Shown: positions 29,909 to 40,175, counted from the first letter of the stretch. The stretch is DNA of 64,000 nt from a bacterium (GCA_016931965.1 JAFGDT010000115.1:62001-126000); one strand, 5' to 3'. The notes: generated by a model from the letters alone, not told the origin. A program made the numbers and translations.

Positions 29909-30586
29909 TCACAAGAAATAAAAAGCTGTGATTGTAATCTTAGGCCCGCTGAAATCTTCAACGCCTCCCAGAGCTTCTTTGAAGTGTACCAAATGGTACT
30001 GGAAAGACATACCTAATCCCAATTTCCCCGTAATGACCAGATCAAATCCTGCTCCGAGACTCGCACCCCAGCCAGCTCTTGCTTTTCGCAGTCTTGCTCC
30101 AAAGGGCGTGGTCTCATTTTCAATACCCCAATAAACACCCCCCCCGTACATCACATAGGCTGATAGCTTGTAATCCGGAACAAGCCAGTATTTCAGATCC
30201 ACACAGAGGGGATGAAGCGTTAAAGAATGGACGGTTTCTGTTTCTTCAAGATCACGCAATGACCAGTAACCCAGGGAAAACCGTACACCCAACTCCCCGG
30301 CGAGTGGCGTTGATAATGCAAAACCGTAAAAGGGTGTGGCACCAGCGGCTCCAAATGTATCGAAACGGGGTTCGTCATTTAAACTGTGTGGTTGCCAGTT
30401 TCCGATTTCAAAAGCAAGGGAGATTCGTTTATATCTGTCCGGGTCCTGTGAATAGACACGATGAGTAAAAATGAACAAAAACAGCATCAGTCCCCAAAAA
30501 GCCGGATGATGTTGAATAGGATATCTATATTTGTAAAACCGATTTGTTTGCATAGATTTGTTTTTTGAAAACAGTAAATCGATCAT
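29909..30586 (-). CDS. Putative outer-membrane beta-barrel protein
   Basis: Signal-like N-terminus, alternating beta pattern (GARLRKARAGWGASLGAGFDLVITGKLGLGMSFQYHLVHF), C-terminal aromatic ITAFYFL. Confidence 0.55.
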   Translation of the reverse strand: MIDLLFSKNKSMQTNRFYKYRYPIQHHPAFWGLMLFLFIFTHRVYSQDPDRYKRISLAFEIGNWQPHSLNDEPRFDTFGAAGATPFYGFALSTPLAGELGVRFSLGYWSLRDLEETETVHSLTLHPLCVDLKYWLVPDYKLSAYVMYGGGVYWGIENETTPFGARLRKARAGWGASLGAGFDLVITGKLGLGMSFQYHLVHFKEALGGVEDFSGPKITITAFYFL

Positions 30587-30906
30587 TTCTTTTTATCAAC
30601 TTCAATTGATGGTTTGAAACCAAATTGTTTTCCGTGTTCGCCGCCAATAATCTTGATCTCACCATATTCCTTTTCAAATTTTTCAATATTCTCATTAAGA
30701 GCCTTAGACAGCGACTTGGCATGTTGCGGTGTCATGATGACACGGGCATACACTTTGGTTTTGGGTACTCCTGGAAGCATCCGTGTAAAATCCAGTACAA
30801 ACTCCGCGGGCGAGTGACTGATCAATACCAGGTTGGAATAAATCCCTTCTGCTTCCTTTTCTCCCAGTTCCACATTGATCTGATGGGTTCCCGTTGGCTG
30901 ATTCAT
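30583..30906 (-). CDS. DUF3467 family protein
   Basis: INVELGEKEAEGIYSNLVLISHSPAEFVLDFTRMLPGVPKTKVYARVIMTPQHAKSL. Confidence 0.88.
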   Translation of the reverse strand: MNQPTGTHQINVELGEKEAEGIYSNLVLISHSPAEFVLDFTRMLPGVPKTKVYARVIMTPQHAKSLSKALNENIEKFEKEYGEIKIIGGEHGKQFGFKPSIEVDKKK

Positions 30907-30957
30907 CTCTATACCTCTTATTGTTCATATCCATTAAACGTTGTTTTTATTTGGTAT

Positions 30958-30986
30958 AGTATAATCATTCAAATCCACATTGTCAA
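30958..30986 (-). promoter_or_regulatory. Putative sigma70 promoter TTGACA-N17-TATACT for DUF3467 gene
   Basis: Minus strand TTGACA (30986-30981), 17-nt spacer, TATACT (30963-30958). Confidence 0.6.
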
Positions 30987-31062
30987 GCCACAAAATTTAT
31001 CCTTGCTTTTATTTCTCTCTGTAGTTAGATTGCACAATCTTCCCTCTAAGCAAGAAAGAAAC

Positions 31063-32511
31063 ATGAATACAGAGCTCAAAAAGGGCGCGTTAATCGAAAT
31101 TGACATTGAGGACTTGGCTTTTGGAGGCCGTGGTGTCGCACGGTTGGATAATTTTGTCTGGTTTGTTGAGCGCGGCATACCCGGTCAGAGAGTCGCAGCA
31201 CGGATCAGACGATTGAGGAAAAATTATGGCGAGGGTGTTGTTGAACAGATTATCAAACCGTCTCCCCACCAGATTAAACCACCCTGCCCCTATTTCGGAA
31301 CCTGCGGAGGTTGTCAACTCCAACATTTACAATACGAAATTCAGGTTGAATTCAAAACAAAACAGATTCATGATATCCTTTCTCGAATCGGCGGATTTCA
31401 ACAGACAGTGATTCATCCCACGCTTCCTGCTGATGAAATATATGGTTATCGGAATAAAATGGAATTTACGTTTTCAGAACGGCGATGGAAAACACAGGCC
31501 GATCCTCCAGAAAAATTAAAAGATTTTGCACTGGGTCTTCACATGCCGGGACGTTTCGACAAAGTACTGGACATTGACGGTTGCCTGCTCCAGTCGGAAA
31601 GATGCAACACCATTTTCCTCACAACAAAAAAAATGGTTCTGGAAACAAGTCTAAAACCTTATAATGAAAAAACACACGAAGGATTCTGGCGGTTTCTCGT
31701 GATAAGAGAGGGAAAACAGACAAAAGATCTTATGATCAATTTCTTTACGACAAACCAGGACGCGACAAAAGGAGAAAAGGCTCTCGATCAGATTGTCCAT
31801 CAACTGCTTGACAATGATCTTGAACCGATGACCATCCTCCACAGTAAAACGGATCGCCGCGGACAGGCGGCCGTATGTGAATCGGAACGGCTGCTTCTCG
31901 GCACAGGAAAAATCAAAGAGCGCATCCATGATAAAGTCTTTGAAATTTCACCCAGCGCCTTTTTCCAGACAAATACAATGCAGGCGCAAAAACTCTTTGA
32001 CGCGATTGCCGATCTGGCCGACTGCAGGAGATCAGACATAGTATACGATCTCTACTCGGGTACCGGTGCAATCGGAATCAGCATCGCCGACAAAGTGGAA
32101 CAGGTTCTTGGAATCGAAGTGATCGAATCGGCTGTCGTGGATGCAAAGCACAATGCGGAGCTGAACAACCTGGACAATGTACAGTTTGTTCTGGCTGATA
32201 TGAAAAATGCACTAAAAAAGGCGGGTGATTTGATCAAAGCATATGGTGCACCTGACACGGTTATTCTTGATCCTCCACGCGGGGGCACACATCCGAGGAC
32301 AATTCAGGGACTGCTTCGTCTTTCACCGCCCAAAATTGTCTACGTCTCTTGCAATCCAACAATTTTGGCCCGTGATCTGAAGATCCTCTGTGAGCATCTC
32401 TACACACTGAAAGCTGTTCAGCCGATCGATATGTTTCCCCACACAGGTCATATTGAAGTAGTGGCCCTTTTGATCCGCAATCATGAATCGGTTTTTGTAA
32501 GGAGCTTTTGA
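31063..32511 (+). CDS. rlmD: 23S rRNA (uracil-1939-C5)-methyltransferase-like TRAM/RumA protein
   Basis: Start set to ATG 31063 (MNTELKKGALIEIDIEDLAFGGRGVAR, TRAM). CPYFGTCGGCQLQHLQYE; DLYSGTGAIGISIA; DPPRGGTHPRTI; VYVSCNPTILARDL. Confidence 0.9.
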   Translation: MNTELKKGALIEIDIEDLAFGGRGVARLDNFVWFVERGIPGQRVAARIRRLRKNYGEGVVEQIIKPSPHQIKPPCPYFGTCGGCQLQHLQYEIQVEFKTKQIHDILSRIGGFQQTVIHPTLPADEIYGYRNKMEFTFSERRWKTQADPPEKLKDFALGLHMPGRFDKVLDIDGCLLQSERCNTIFLTTKKMVLETSLKPYNEKTHEGFWRFLVIREGKQTKDLMINFFTTNQDATKGEKALDQIVHQLLDNDLEPMTILHSKTDRRGQAAVCESERLLLGTGKIKERIHDKVFEISPSAFFQTNTMQAQKLFDAIADLADCRRSDIVYDLYSGTGAIGISIADKVEQVLGIEVIESAVVDAKHNAELNNLDNVQFVLADMKNALKKAGDLIKAYGAPDTVILDPPRGGTHPRTIQGLLRLSPPKIVYVSCNPTILARDLKILCEHLYTLKAVQPIDMFPHTGHIEVVALLIRNHESVFVRSF

Positions 32512-33098
32512 TGAAGATCACACGATTAAAAAATTCGAATCCCGAATCTGCCGATTCGGTTTCTCAAAAAGACCATCCCATATTCTATGCTTATATGAAC
32601 TCCCCAATCGGCCGTATTCTGGTAGCATCTCAGGATGACCACCTTATCCGAATTCATTTTAACAGCGGAAGAAAATCGGATTTGCTCTCCCAGCTTAAAA
32701 AAGAGCAGCCTGAAACGGTTTTTGTAGAAAACAAAAATAAAAATCAACCGATTCTCAACCAGCTCTCCGAATACTTTTCAGGAACCCGGCACCGATTTTC
32801 TATCCCTTACCGTTTTCAGGGAACGGCTTTCCAAAAATCGGTTTGGGAAGCCATATCCAGGATTCCCTATGGGCATACATCCAGCTACGGCGAGATCGCC
32901 CGTCAGATCGGCAATCCTAAAGCTTCCCGTGCGGTTGGAGGCGCCAACAAATCGAATCACCTACCGATTGTCATTCCCTGTCACAGAATCATCGGTGCAG
33001 ACGGTTCCATGACCGGTTATGGAGGCAAAGAAGGTATTCCGCTGAAGATAAAACTTTTAGATCTTGAGAAGCAGAATCAAAACATGATGCGAATTTGA
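32508..33098 (+). CDS. ogt: Methylated-DNA-[protein]-cysteine S-methyltransferase
   Basis: FQKSVWEAISRIPYGHTSSYGEIARQIGNPKASRAVGGANKSNHLPIVIPCHRIIGADGSMTGYGG; overlaps rlmD stop. Confidence 0.95.
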   Translation: MMKITRLKNSNPESADSVSQKDHPIFYAYMNSPIGRILVASQDDHLIRIHFNSGRKSDLLSQLKKEQPETVFVENKNKNQPILNQLSEYFSGTRHRFSIPYRFQGTAFQKSVWEAISRIPYGHTSSYGEIARQIGNPKASRAVGGANKSNHLPIVIPCHRIIGADGSMTGYGGKEGIPLKIKLLDLEKQNQNMMRI

Positions 33099-33364
33099 CC
33101 GATAAACACAACTGACATTTTCAATATCGAGTTAAAAAAATAACTCATATCCTCTTATTCATTTTTTAATAGTATTGAAATCCTTAAACGGACAGCATCC
33201 CTTTCCCCTGTTCTTGCAAATCAAATAAACCGGATAATCCGTTCGAACAACATTATTTCACATCGGTTCAATCCAATAAACGGGAGGAGAATTTCCTAAA
33301 AATAAATGTAGTCCTTTCACAATTTTTTTAGATCATCGATCCTCGCACGGGAACAGGAATGCCT

Positions 33365-33384
33365 TGGTCTGTTTAAACAGACCA
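33365..33384. promoter_or_regulatory. Perfect 20-bp palindrome between convergent ogt and sulfatase
   Basis: TGGTCTGTTTAAACAGACCA is its own reverse complement. Confidence 0.7.
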
Positions 33385-33414
33385 TTAACCATTCATACAT
33401 CGTCTGTATGTGAC

Positions 33415-34806
33415 TTATTGCCAGGGTATCTCATTATATTTTTTTATTTGATTTGTTAGCGCTTCAGATAAAACATGATAAATGTCTTTTTCACGATCTG
33501 CCAAGTTATCCCTTTCCATCGGATCCGTTTCCAGGTTGTACAGCTCCATCGGCCCGCCGGGATAAGGTTCCAGCAGTTTCCACTCCCCACGCCGGATCGC
33601 ATAAATGGTTCCCCCACCTTCGTATCGAATGCCGTGATAACTGCCTTCTTTTCTTCCGAAGAAAATGTCCCGCATAAGATGAGCCTGTCTTTTACCGAGC
33701 AGTGTATCTAAAAACCCAAGTCCATCGATCTCATGCGTGATCGGGATACCGGCGATTTCGGTGATTGTGGGGAATAGATCCATCGTCAATAAAACATGGT
33801 CACTGACCGATCCCGGCCTGATTTTGCCCGGCCATTTCACAGCCATCGGCACTCTGAGCCCTCCTTCATACAAAAGCTGTTTCCCGGACCGATAAGGTCC
33901 GTTGTGTGCACAATCGGCCAACAATCCGCCGTTATCACTTGTAAAAATAACAACTGTATTTCGATCCAGACCTGTCTCAGCCAGTTTCTTGAGAACAATA
34001 CCGATATGATAGTCAAGATGCTCGATAAACGCGCAAAGGTTTGCCCTCGTGTTATTGCTCAGCCATTCCCATTCTCTATATTGTTGAACCCATTCTTCGG
34101 GAGGTTGAACAGGAGCATGCGGGGCGTTGTAGGCTATATAGAGGAAAAAGGGATTTGCCATTTCCTGACGTCCTTCCAGATAATCGCATGCCCATTCCGT
34201 AAACAGTTCAGTAGCATGACCCATTGGATGGATCTCATCTATATTCTCTCTCATATAGTTGATGCCGTGTCGCATGTGTGTGTAATAATCGTCCATCATA
34301 TCACCGAGGAATCCCTTGAAAAAATGAAAACCTCTTTCATTGGGGAGATCGGGAGATTCCAATCCGAGATGCCACTTACCGATGAGGGCTGAATGATAAT
34401 CGGCCTGTTTCAATATTTCAGGCAACAGAAACGCATCATCGATAAGATTCCCCCATGAGTTGTTGGGATGGGTTCGAATCACACCGGGAACACCCACCAA
34501 TTCAGGATATCGTCCGGTCAGTATCGACGCCCGTGTCGGAGAACAGACGGGACAATTTGCATAAAAATTGATAAATTTCATTCCTTCATTAACCAGGCTG
34601 TCAATATGAGGCGTACGTAAATCTCCTCCCCCGAAACTGGAGAGGTCTCCGTATCCCAGATCATCAACCAATATGAGGAGGATATTGGGTGGTGGATGAT
34701 TTTCTGTTCCAGTACACCGGTACAACATCAGACCCAGTGTACTGGAAGCCATCATTTTTAAAAATGCTCTTCTGGATTCTCTTGAAGGATTTGTGGGTAC
34801 ATTCAT
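33415..34806 (-). CDS. Sulfatase, Cys-type, Tat-like signal
   Basis: Start set to 34806 (MNVPTNPSRESRRAFLKMMASSTLGLMLYRCTG). LLILVDDLGYGDLSSFGG; CSPTRASILTGRYPE; LIGKWHLG. Confidence 0.92.
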   Translation of the reverse strand: MNVPTNPSRESRRAFLKMMASSTLGLMLYRCTGTENHPPPNILLILVDDLGYGDLSSFGGGDLRTPHIDSLVNEGMKFINFYANCPVCSPTRASILTGRYPELVGVPGVIRTHPNNSWGNLIDDAFLLPEILKQADYHSALIGKWHLGLESPDLPNERGFHFFKGFLGDMMDDYYTHMRHGINYMRENIDEIHPMGHATELFTEWACDYLEGRQEMANPFFLYIAYNAPHAPVQPPEEWVQQYREWEWLSNNTRANLCAFIEHLDYHIGIVLKKLAETGLDRNTVVIFTSDNGGLLADCAHNGPYRSGKQLLYEGGLRVPMAVKWPGKIRPGSVSDHVLLTMDLFPTITEIAGIPITHEIDGLGFLDTLLGKRQAHLMRDIFFGRKEGSYHGIRYEGGGTIYAIRRGEWKLLEPYPGGPMELYNLETDPMERDNLADREKDIYHVLSEALTNQIKKYNEIPWQ

Positions 34807-34822
34807 AATCGTATTACCTTTT

Positions 34823-36328
34823 TTACGATGATTCAAATGAAGGATGCTTCGGTGCTCCTCCATAATAGGGATATTGGTCGAACCGGTCGCCTTCGCCCAA
34901 AACACGCGGATCTCGGCTCTCCGTAAGAAGATCAATCAAATGCTCAGCAAGCTGATTCTTGATTTCTGCAAAAGCCGGATCATCAGCGATGTTATTTAAC
35001 TGATCAGGATCTTTCCGGCAATCATAGAGCTCTTCTGCCGGTCTCATGCCGAAAGCCAACTCCCAGAGATGGCTGTGATATGCATCCCGATTCCTATTTT
35101 CGGTTATATATGTCTTGGTCGGGCTGTTATCGCAATCGGCCAGCCAGGCTCCCGGAATGGCAGCCTTCTGATAGTTGGGCGTTCCGGACGGCCATCGCTC
35201 CGGTTTGAAATTTCGGATGTAGAGAAAATCGTGCGTACGGATCGACCGGCAAGGATAACCGCCCATATGGCCTTCCTGAGCTGGCACATGCCGTTCTTTT
35301 CCGCAGAGAACAAATCCCCGTTTATCTGATGTGACGAAGCCTTCCTCATCACTGATGAGTAAATCAAAGAGACTTTGCCCCGTCATCACCGACGGGATGT
35401 TTACACCGGCTATCTGAAGAAAGGTTGGTGCCAGATCGGAGAGGCTCACAAAATCCTCGATAACCCTGCCTCTCTTTTTTATTCTCGATCCCCAGCGGAT
35501 GGCCAGGGGAGCACGCACACCTGAATCGTAGAGATTGCTCTTGCACCTGGGAAAAGGCATTCCGTTATCACCGGTCACCACAATAATCGTATTTTCGAGT
35601 TCACCGATCTCTTCCAGTTTTTCAATAGCATTACCCAGATCATGATCAAAGCCCTGTACCTCAAAATAATAATCTGCCACATCTCTTCGGACAATCCCGT
35701 TATCAGGAAAGTACCCAGAGAGTCTGATCTGATCAAGATCTATACCACTATCAGCACCTGAATTGAGGACATAAGGACGATGAGGATCGCTGGATCCGAG
35801 CCAGAAGCAAAAAGGTGCATCTTTCGGTCTTGCAGAAAGGAACTCTGAGAAGCCTTCTGAATAGGGTTTGCCTGCCGGATAATCTTCCCATCCCGTTAAC
35901 TCGCCTCCCGGCCCCCAGCTCTTCCGCCAGGATCCCACATGATAACCTGCTTGTTGCAACAGCAGTGGATAGACAGGCATCGTCGGATCAAGCGTGCTCC
36001 AGAGACTGGCACCGGGTCCCAGCCGCCAATGGTACTGGCCTGTTAAGATTGAATTTCGCGAAGGTGTGCAGGAAGGAGCCGTAACGTATGCATGGTTGAA
36101 TAACACACCTTCATTGGCTACCCGATCAAAATGGGGGGTTTTAACCACAGGATCACCATAGACGCCTGCATGGGGCCATCCCCAGTCGTCGGCTATGGCA
36201 AAGAGGATATTGGGCCGTTTCGAAAGAGATTGGCACCCGTTGAGTGAAAGCGCACCCGTATACAATCCTGCCGGAATGACCAGACCCTGTTTAAGGAATT
36301 CGCGCCTTTTCATTTTAAAGCTCTCCAT
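34823..36328 (-). CDS. Sulfatase, Cys-type, Tat-like signal
   Basis: MKRREFLKQGLVIPAG; FAIADDWGWPHAGVYGDPVVKTPHFDRVANEGVLFNHAYVTAPSCTPSRNSILTGQY; VTGDNGMPFPRCK. Confidence 0.92.
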   Translation of the reverse strand: MESFKMKRREFLKQGLVIPAGLYTGALSLNGCQSLSKRPNILFAIADDWGWPHAGVYGDPVVKTPHFDRVANEGVLFNHAYVTAPSCTPSRNSILTGQYHWRLGPGASLWSTLDPTMPVYPLLLQQAGYHVGSWRKSWGPGGELTGWEDYPAGKPYSEGFSEFLSARPKDAPFCFWLGSSDPHRPYVLNSGADSGIDLDQIRLSGYFPDNGIVRRDVADYYFEVQGFDHDLGNAIEKLEEIGELENTIIVVTGDNGMPFPRCKSNLYDSGVRAPLAIRWGSRIKKRGRVIEDFVSLSDLAPTFLQIAGVNIPSVMTGQSLFDLLISDEEGFVTSDKRGFVLCGKERHVPAQEGHMGGYPCRSIRTHDFLYIRNFKPERWPSGTPNYQKAAIPGAWLADCDNSPTKTYITENRNRDAYHSHLWELAFGMRPAEELYDCRKDPDQLNNIADDPAFAEIKNQLAEHLIDLLTESRDPRVLGEGDRFDQYPYYGGAPKHPSFESS

Positions 36329-36333
36329 TATAA

Positions 36334-37260
36334 TTATACTTCAAAATCATCACATGCAACATAGGCATCGATCACGGCTTTTTCTCCCTCTAGTCCTCTT
36401 TTGCTTTTGCCATGCTCCATGCACAACACGCCATCATACCCTTTGTCATAGATATGCTTGAAAATGTTCTTGTAATTGATCTCACCCGTTGTCGGTTCAT
36501 TCCGTCCCGGATTATCCCCTAAATGAAAGGCTGCGATTTCTTCATACGCCATGTCGATATTGGGAATCAGATTGCCTTCCTGAATCTGCTGATGGTAAAG
36601 ATCATCCACGATCTTGCAGCTCGGGCTGTTTACCGCCTTACAGATCATATAAGCCTGTGGAATTTTGGTGAGAAAGAGACCGGGATGGTTCGTCCAGGCA
36701 TTCAAAGATTCAAGAACCATCACCAGACCGGCTGGTTCCAGAATCTCACAGCAGTGCTTCAGGTTGTCGATGACATTGGCTGTCTGATAATCCCACTCCA
36801 GCCCCTCATCAAATCGGCCGGGGACAACGAGGGCCCATTTGGCATTGAGGCGCTTCGCAGTCTCCACGCCCTGTTTCATCAGGTCGGTTAGCATTTGCCT
36901 TATTTCGGGATCACGAGTAACAAAGGATTTCGCATTAAAATCCGCATACAACACAAACGGTCCCAGATCCATGTTGAAATTGGCCAGTGCGCTGGCGATT
37001 TTTTCCTGAAGATCCACCGACTTGCTCATGATATTGTTATCAAAAATAGCCCGAAAACCGACATCATGGATAAACTTGATTTGATCAATGAGATCTTCCC
37101 CTGCGTGTTCCCGGAACATCCCGAAATTGGGAGCATATTTCAGTTTAAACCGGTGTTGTTCCTGACCCGCCAGGCTGGTTATTCCCATGGAAAGTGCGGC
37201 GGTCGCCGCCATACCACCGGTGATAAATTCCCGGCGCGAAAGAGTGTTTTTGTTTTTCAT
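36334..37260 (-). CDS. Hydroxypyruvate-isomerase-like TIM-barrel sugar isomerase/epimerase, Tat signal
   Basis: Start set to 37260 (MKNKNTLSRREFITGGMAATAALSMG). Xylose-isomerase-like barrel; IAAFHLGDNPGRNEPTTGEINYKNIFKHIYDKGYDGVLCMEHG. Confidence 0.85.
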   Translation of the reverse strand: MKNKNTLSRREFITGGMAATAALSMGITSLAGQEQHRFKLKYAPNFGMFREHAGEDLIDQIKFIHDVGFRAIFDNNIMSKSVDLQEKIASALANFNMDLGPFVLYADFNAKSFVTRDPEIRQMLTDLMKQGVETAKRLNAKWALVVPGRFDEGLEWDYQTANVIDNLKHCCEILEPAGLVMVLESLNAWTNHPGLFLTKIPQAYMICKAVNSPSCKIVDDLYHQQIQEGNLIPNIDMAYEEIAAFHLGDNPGRNEPTTGEINYKNIFKHIYDKGYDGVLCMEHGKSKRGLEGEKAVIDAYVACDDFEV

Positions 37261-37599
37261 ATTGTCCCCTTTTTTATTTGCAAAATGATTATGAAGGAAT
37301 CTTATAAACAATGCATAATCAATTGGTCACTTCCGAAAAATTTAATTGCATATGAAAATTGATCTTGTGCTCCATTTTGTACCGGATCTTGCAGTGAACT
37401 TGTTTCTGGATTGTCTCATCATCATCTCAACGTGACTTCGGCCCTTATTGAGACGAGATCCAAAAACGGATTCGGGATGACAGAAGAGGGTTAAGGAACG
37501 ATGCAGATGTTCCCATCCCCATATCCAGTATAAAAATATTCATGTCGGAATGATCCTCTGGACCGACCATTCACATTCTGGATTCTGATTCTTTTTTAC

Positions 37600-38958
37600 T
37601 TACCCGTCAAGCGTCCAGCCTTCGCGGTAGGTTCTGCGCATCAAGCGGTCGTCGTTTGCTTCTGCGATGTTTGTAATACGACCGGTAGTGCCATCATAAT
37701 CAATTTTTTGACCCACCCGGTAAGCAACAAGACCCAGCAGCATATTCTCGATGATTTCACTGCCGTATTCGAAATCGCACGAGGTCTTAAGATCGCCCTT
37801 GCAGGCATCGATCCACTCCTTCTGAAAGTTGCCCATATCAGGAATCAATTCATCTTCTGAACGGGGCCGATAATAGGTCATATCCGCCTCATCGCCGAAG
37901 GGGATCAACGCACGAGACTGGAAACCGGCGGCGAGAAAACCCCGGCTGCCTTTGAACAGAACACCGTGGCCGATGGCATCCAGATCAATGTACCGCATGG
38001 AGTTTTCCGGCATCGCACCACCCTGATACCAGGTCACCTGAATCGCAGGCCGCCAGTCATTGGCGGGATGCTCCAGTACGGCGGTCATTTCAACAGGAGT
38101 GACTTCAGGATTAAAGGGATCCCCGGTTGCTTCTATCGAGGTCGGAAAATCCGCATCAATGGCATTCCAGGCCAGATCCATTGTATGAGCCCCCATATCA
38201 CCAATCTGTCCCACACCAAAGTCCCAGTACATGTTCCAGTTCAGACAGTTCGTTCCAGGGTTGGCTTCGTGGTTGCCAAAATATTCAGGATTATAGGGAT
38301 GATCGGGTGTCGGACCGAGCCACAGATCAAAATGAAATGTATCGGGCGGATTCCCCAGGGCAGGCAGATAACCGGGTTTGGGTATCTGGCGATTACCGAA
38401 GGCATGGGCAGCTTCCAGTGTGCCTATCGCCCCGTCGATGATCAATTCGCGAACGCGGTTGAAATTGGGGAAAGCATGCCTCTGGGTGCCGTGCTGGGTC
38501 GCCAGTTTGTTTCTATTCCTGAGATAATTTTCTCGAACCGTCCGCACCTCCTCCACGGTAATTCCCAGCGGTTTTTCACAGTAAACATGAAGACCCCGAT
38601 TGATGGCCCAGTTGGCGACAAAAGCATGCGTAAAATCGGTGGTGCAGCAAACCACGGCATCCAGATCACTCTGATCGAGACACTTACGCCAGTCGATGTA
38701 TTGTTTGGCGTTGGGGAATTCCTTTGCAGCGAGTGCAAGAGCATTTTCATCCACATCACAAAGTGCCACAATATTTTCATCGGAGAGCGCCCTCCAGTGC
38801 TGCTGGCCTCTGCCCCCTGCACCGATCAGACCGATATTGAGCTTGTTGCTTTGCGCATTCCTGCCGGAAAGAACACCTCCAGGCAGAATAATCAATCCAG
38901 TCCCAACCGCGGCGGCTGTCTTAAGAAAATCACGCCGCTGGAGTATTTTTTTTGTCAT
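37600..38958 (-). CDS. Gfo/Idh/MocA family oxidoreductase, Tat signal
   Basis: Start set to 38958 (MTKKILQRRDFLKTAAAVGTG). NIGLIGAGGRGQQH; HVYCEKPLGITVEEVR; DMGAHTMDLAWNAI. Confidence 0.93.
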   Translation of the reverse strand: MTKKILQRRDFLKTAAAVGTGLIILPGGVLSGRNAQSNKLNIGLIGAGGRGQQHWRALSDENIVALCDVDENALALAAKEFPNAKQYIDWRKCLDQSDLDAVVCCTTDFTHAFVANWAINRGLHVYCEKPLGITVEEVRTVRENYLRNRNKLATQHGTQRHAFPNFNRVRELIIDGAIGTLEAAHAFGNRQIPKPGYLPALGNPPDTFHFDLWLGPTPDHPYNPEYFGNHEANPGTNCLNWNMYWDFGVGQIGDMGAHTMDLAWNAIDADFPTSIEATGDPFNPEVTPVEMTAVLEHPANDWRPAIQVTWYQGGAMPENSMRYIDLDAIGHGVLFKGSRGFLAAGFQSRALIPFGDEADMTYYRPRSEDELIPDMGNFQKEWIDACKGDLKTSCDFEYGSEIIENMLLGLVAYRVGQKIDYDGTTGRITNIAEANDDRLMRRTYREGWTLDG

Positions 38959-39197
38959 TTTTTTCTCCTTTCCTCGCATCAGATTTTGTTCAATACGTTT
39001 CTTTATTGAATTTTAAGAACGAACTTCCCAACATGGATCACAATGACGGTTCTTTTCACCATTGCGATAATGTACTCTGGAATAGATTGAAGTCAAAACC
39101 GATAGAGAAAATCAATCAATTAACGATATGCGTTGAAACGGTCAATGAGAGAAATCAAAACATTTTAGTAAATTATCGTGATAATATCAAGTTGTAT

Positions 39198-40175
39198 TTA
39201 TGGTGATTCGATTCCTGCCACATCCAAGTTGTCCCTTGTCATCAGTTCGATCCGAACAGGAATATTTTTTTCTATCCTTTCCCCGTTTATTAAACGGTAA
39301 GCACTTTCAATGGCAATTCTACCCATCTCAGATGGATGCTGAGCCACCGATCCATGCATGGTTCCTTTCAGGATCGCTTTCTTCGCATCATCAAGGGCAT
39401 CAAATCCTACAATGATGATTTCTCCTGTTTTGCCGGCTGCCTCAACCGCTTCAATGGCTCCCAGTGCCATCAAATCATTACAGGCAAAAAGCGCCTGAAC
39501 CTCAGGATGGGATTGCAGAATATTCTGGAAAACAGTAAATCCCTGGTCCCTTTCCCAGTTGGCTGTCAGGGATACAACAATTTCCATCCCGGGAGCCTGA
39601 TCCAATGCAGAGTGAAAACCTCGAAGCCGTGCATCACTCGTCTCATGTCCGGGAATCCCTTCCAGTACAGCCACTTTGCCACGACCCCCTAGCTGATTCA
39701 AAATATAATTTCCTGCAATTCTTCCCCCTTCCTCATTATCCGATCCGATAAACGTTTCAACAAATCCACCCGACTCGTTCAACAGAGATGTATCGATGCG
39801 TGTATCTACAATGAGTACAGGGATTTCAGCCTTATCGGCTTTCAAGATGGCCGGAATGATCTCTTTGGAACCACTGGGATCAATACAAATCGCATCGACT
39901 TTCCGCTGAATAAGATTCTCGATGATCTGCATCTGCTTTTCGACGTCCACTTCTCGTTCAGCCCCTTGAACAATTACATCCACCCCCAACCTTTTTGCTG
40001 CTTCCTCCGCACCATTTTGCATATCAACAAAGAATGGATGATTCACCGTCTTGACGACCAGTGCAATCGTGGGCTTACCAGCGGTCTGTTCTCCTCGCTG
40101 ACAGCCACACATGAAGATAAATATCAAAAATAAAAAAGCACATAAATGACCGAATGTTCTCATAATCTCCTCCAC
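39198..40175 (-). CDS. Sugar ABC transporter substrate-binding lipoprotein (RbsB-like)
   Basis: FMCGCQRG lipobox; PTIALVVKTVNHPFFVDMQNGAEEAAKRLGVDVIVQGAEREVDVEKQMQIIENLI. Confidence 0.93.
   Translation of the reverse strand: MEEIMRTFGHLCAFLFLIFIFMCGCQRGEQTAGKPTIALVVKTVNHPFFVDMQNGAEEAAKRLGVDVIVQGAEREVDVEKQMQIIENLIQRKVDAICIDPSGSKEIIPAILKADKAEIPVLIVDTRIDTSLLNESGGFVETFIGSDNEEGGRIAGNYILNQLGGRGKVAVLEGIPGHETSDARLRGFHSALDQAPGMEIVVSLTANWERDQGFTVFQNILQSHPEVQALFACNDLMALGAIEAVEAAGKTGEIIIVGFDALDDAKKAILKGTMHGSVAQHPSEMGRIAIESAYRLINGERIEKNIPVRIELMTRDNLDVAGIESP

Noticed and set aside
30625-31062. N-terminal extension of the rlmD ORF in the track (MFSVFAANNLD...)
   Set aside because: It is antisense to the DUF3467 gene and crosses its promoter; the TRAM-domain start at 31063 fits homologous proteins.
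33796-34392. 198-aa plus-strand ORF antisense to the first sulfatase
   Set aside because: Shadow ORF; the sense strand encodes well-conserved sulfatase motifs.
34468-34490. tRNA T-arm-like string GGTTCGAATC
   Set aside because: Lies in the sulfatase reading frame and no acceptor stem, D-arm or anticodon arm could be assembled around it.
34807-34935. N-terminal extension of the first sulfatase in the track
   Set aside because: It overlaps the end of the upstream sulfatase and would bury the RR signal peptide; start at 34806 is preferred.
37966-39009. 347-aa plus-strand ORF antisense to the Gfo/Idh gene
   Set aside because: Composition is a shadow of the GC-richer sense gene; no recognisable domain, while the sense frame has clear family motifs.
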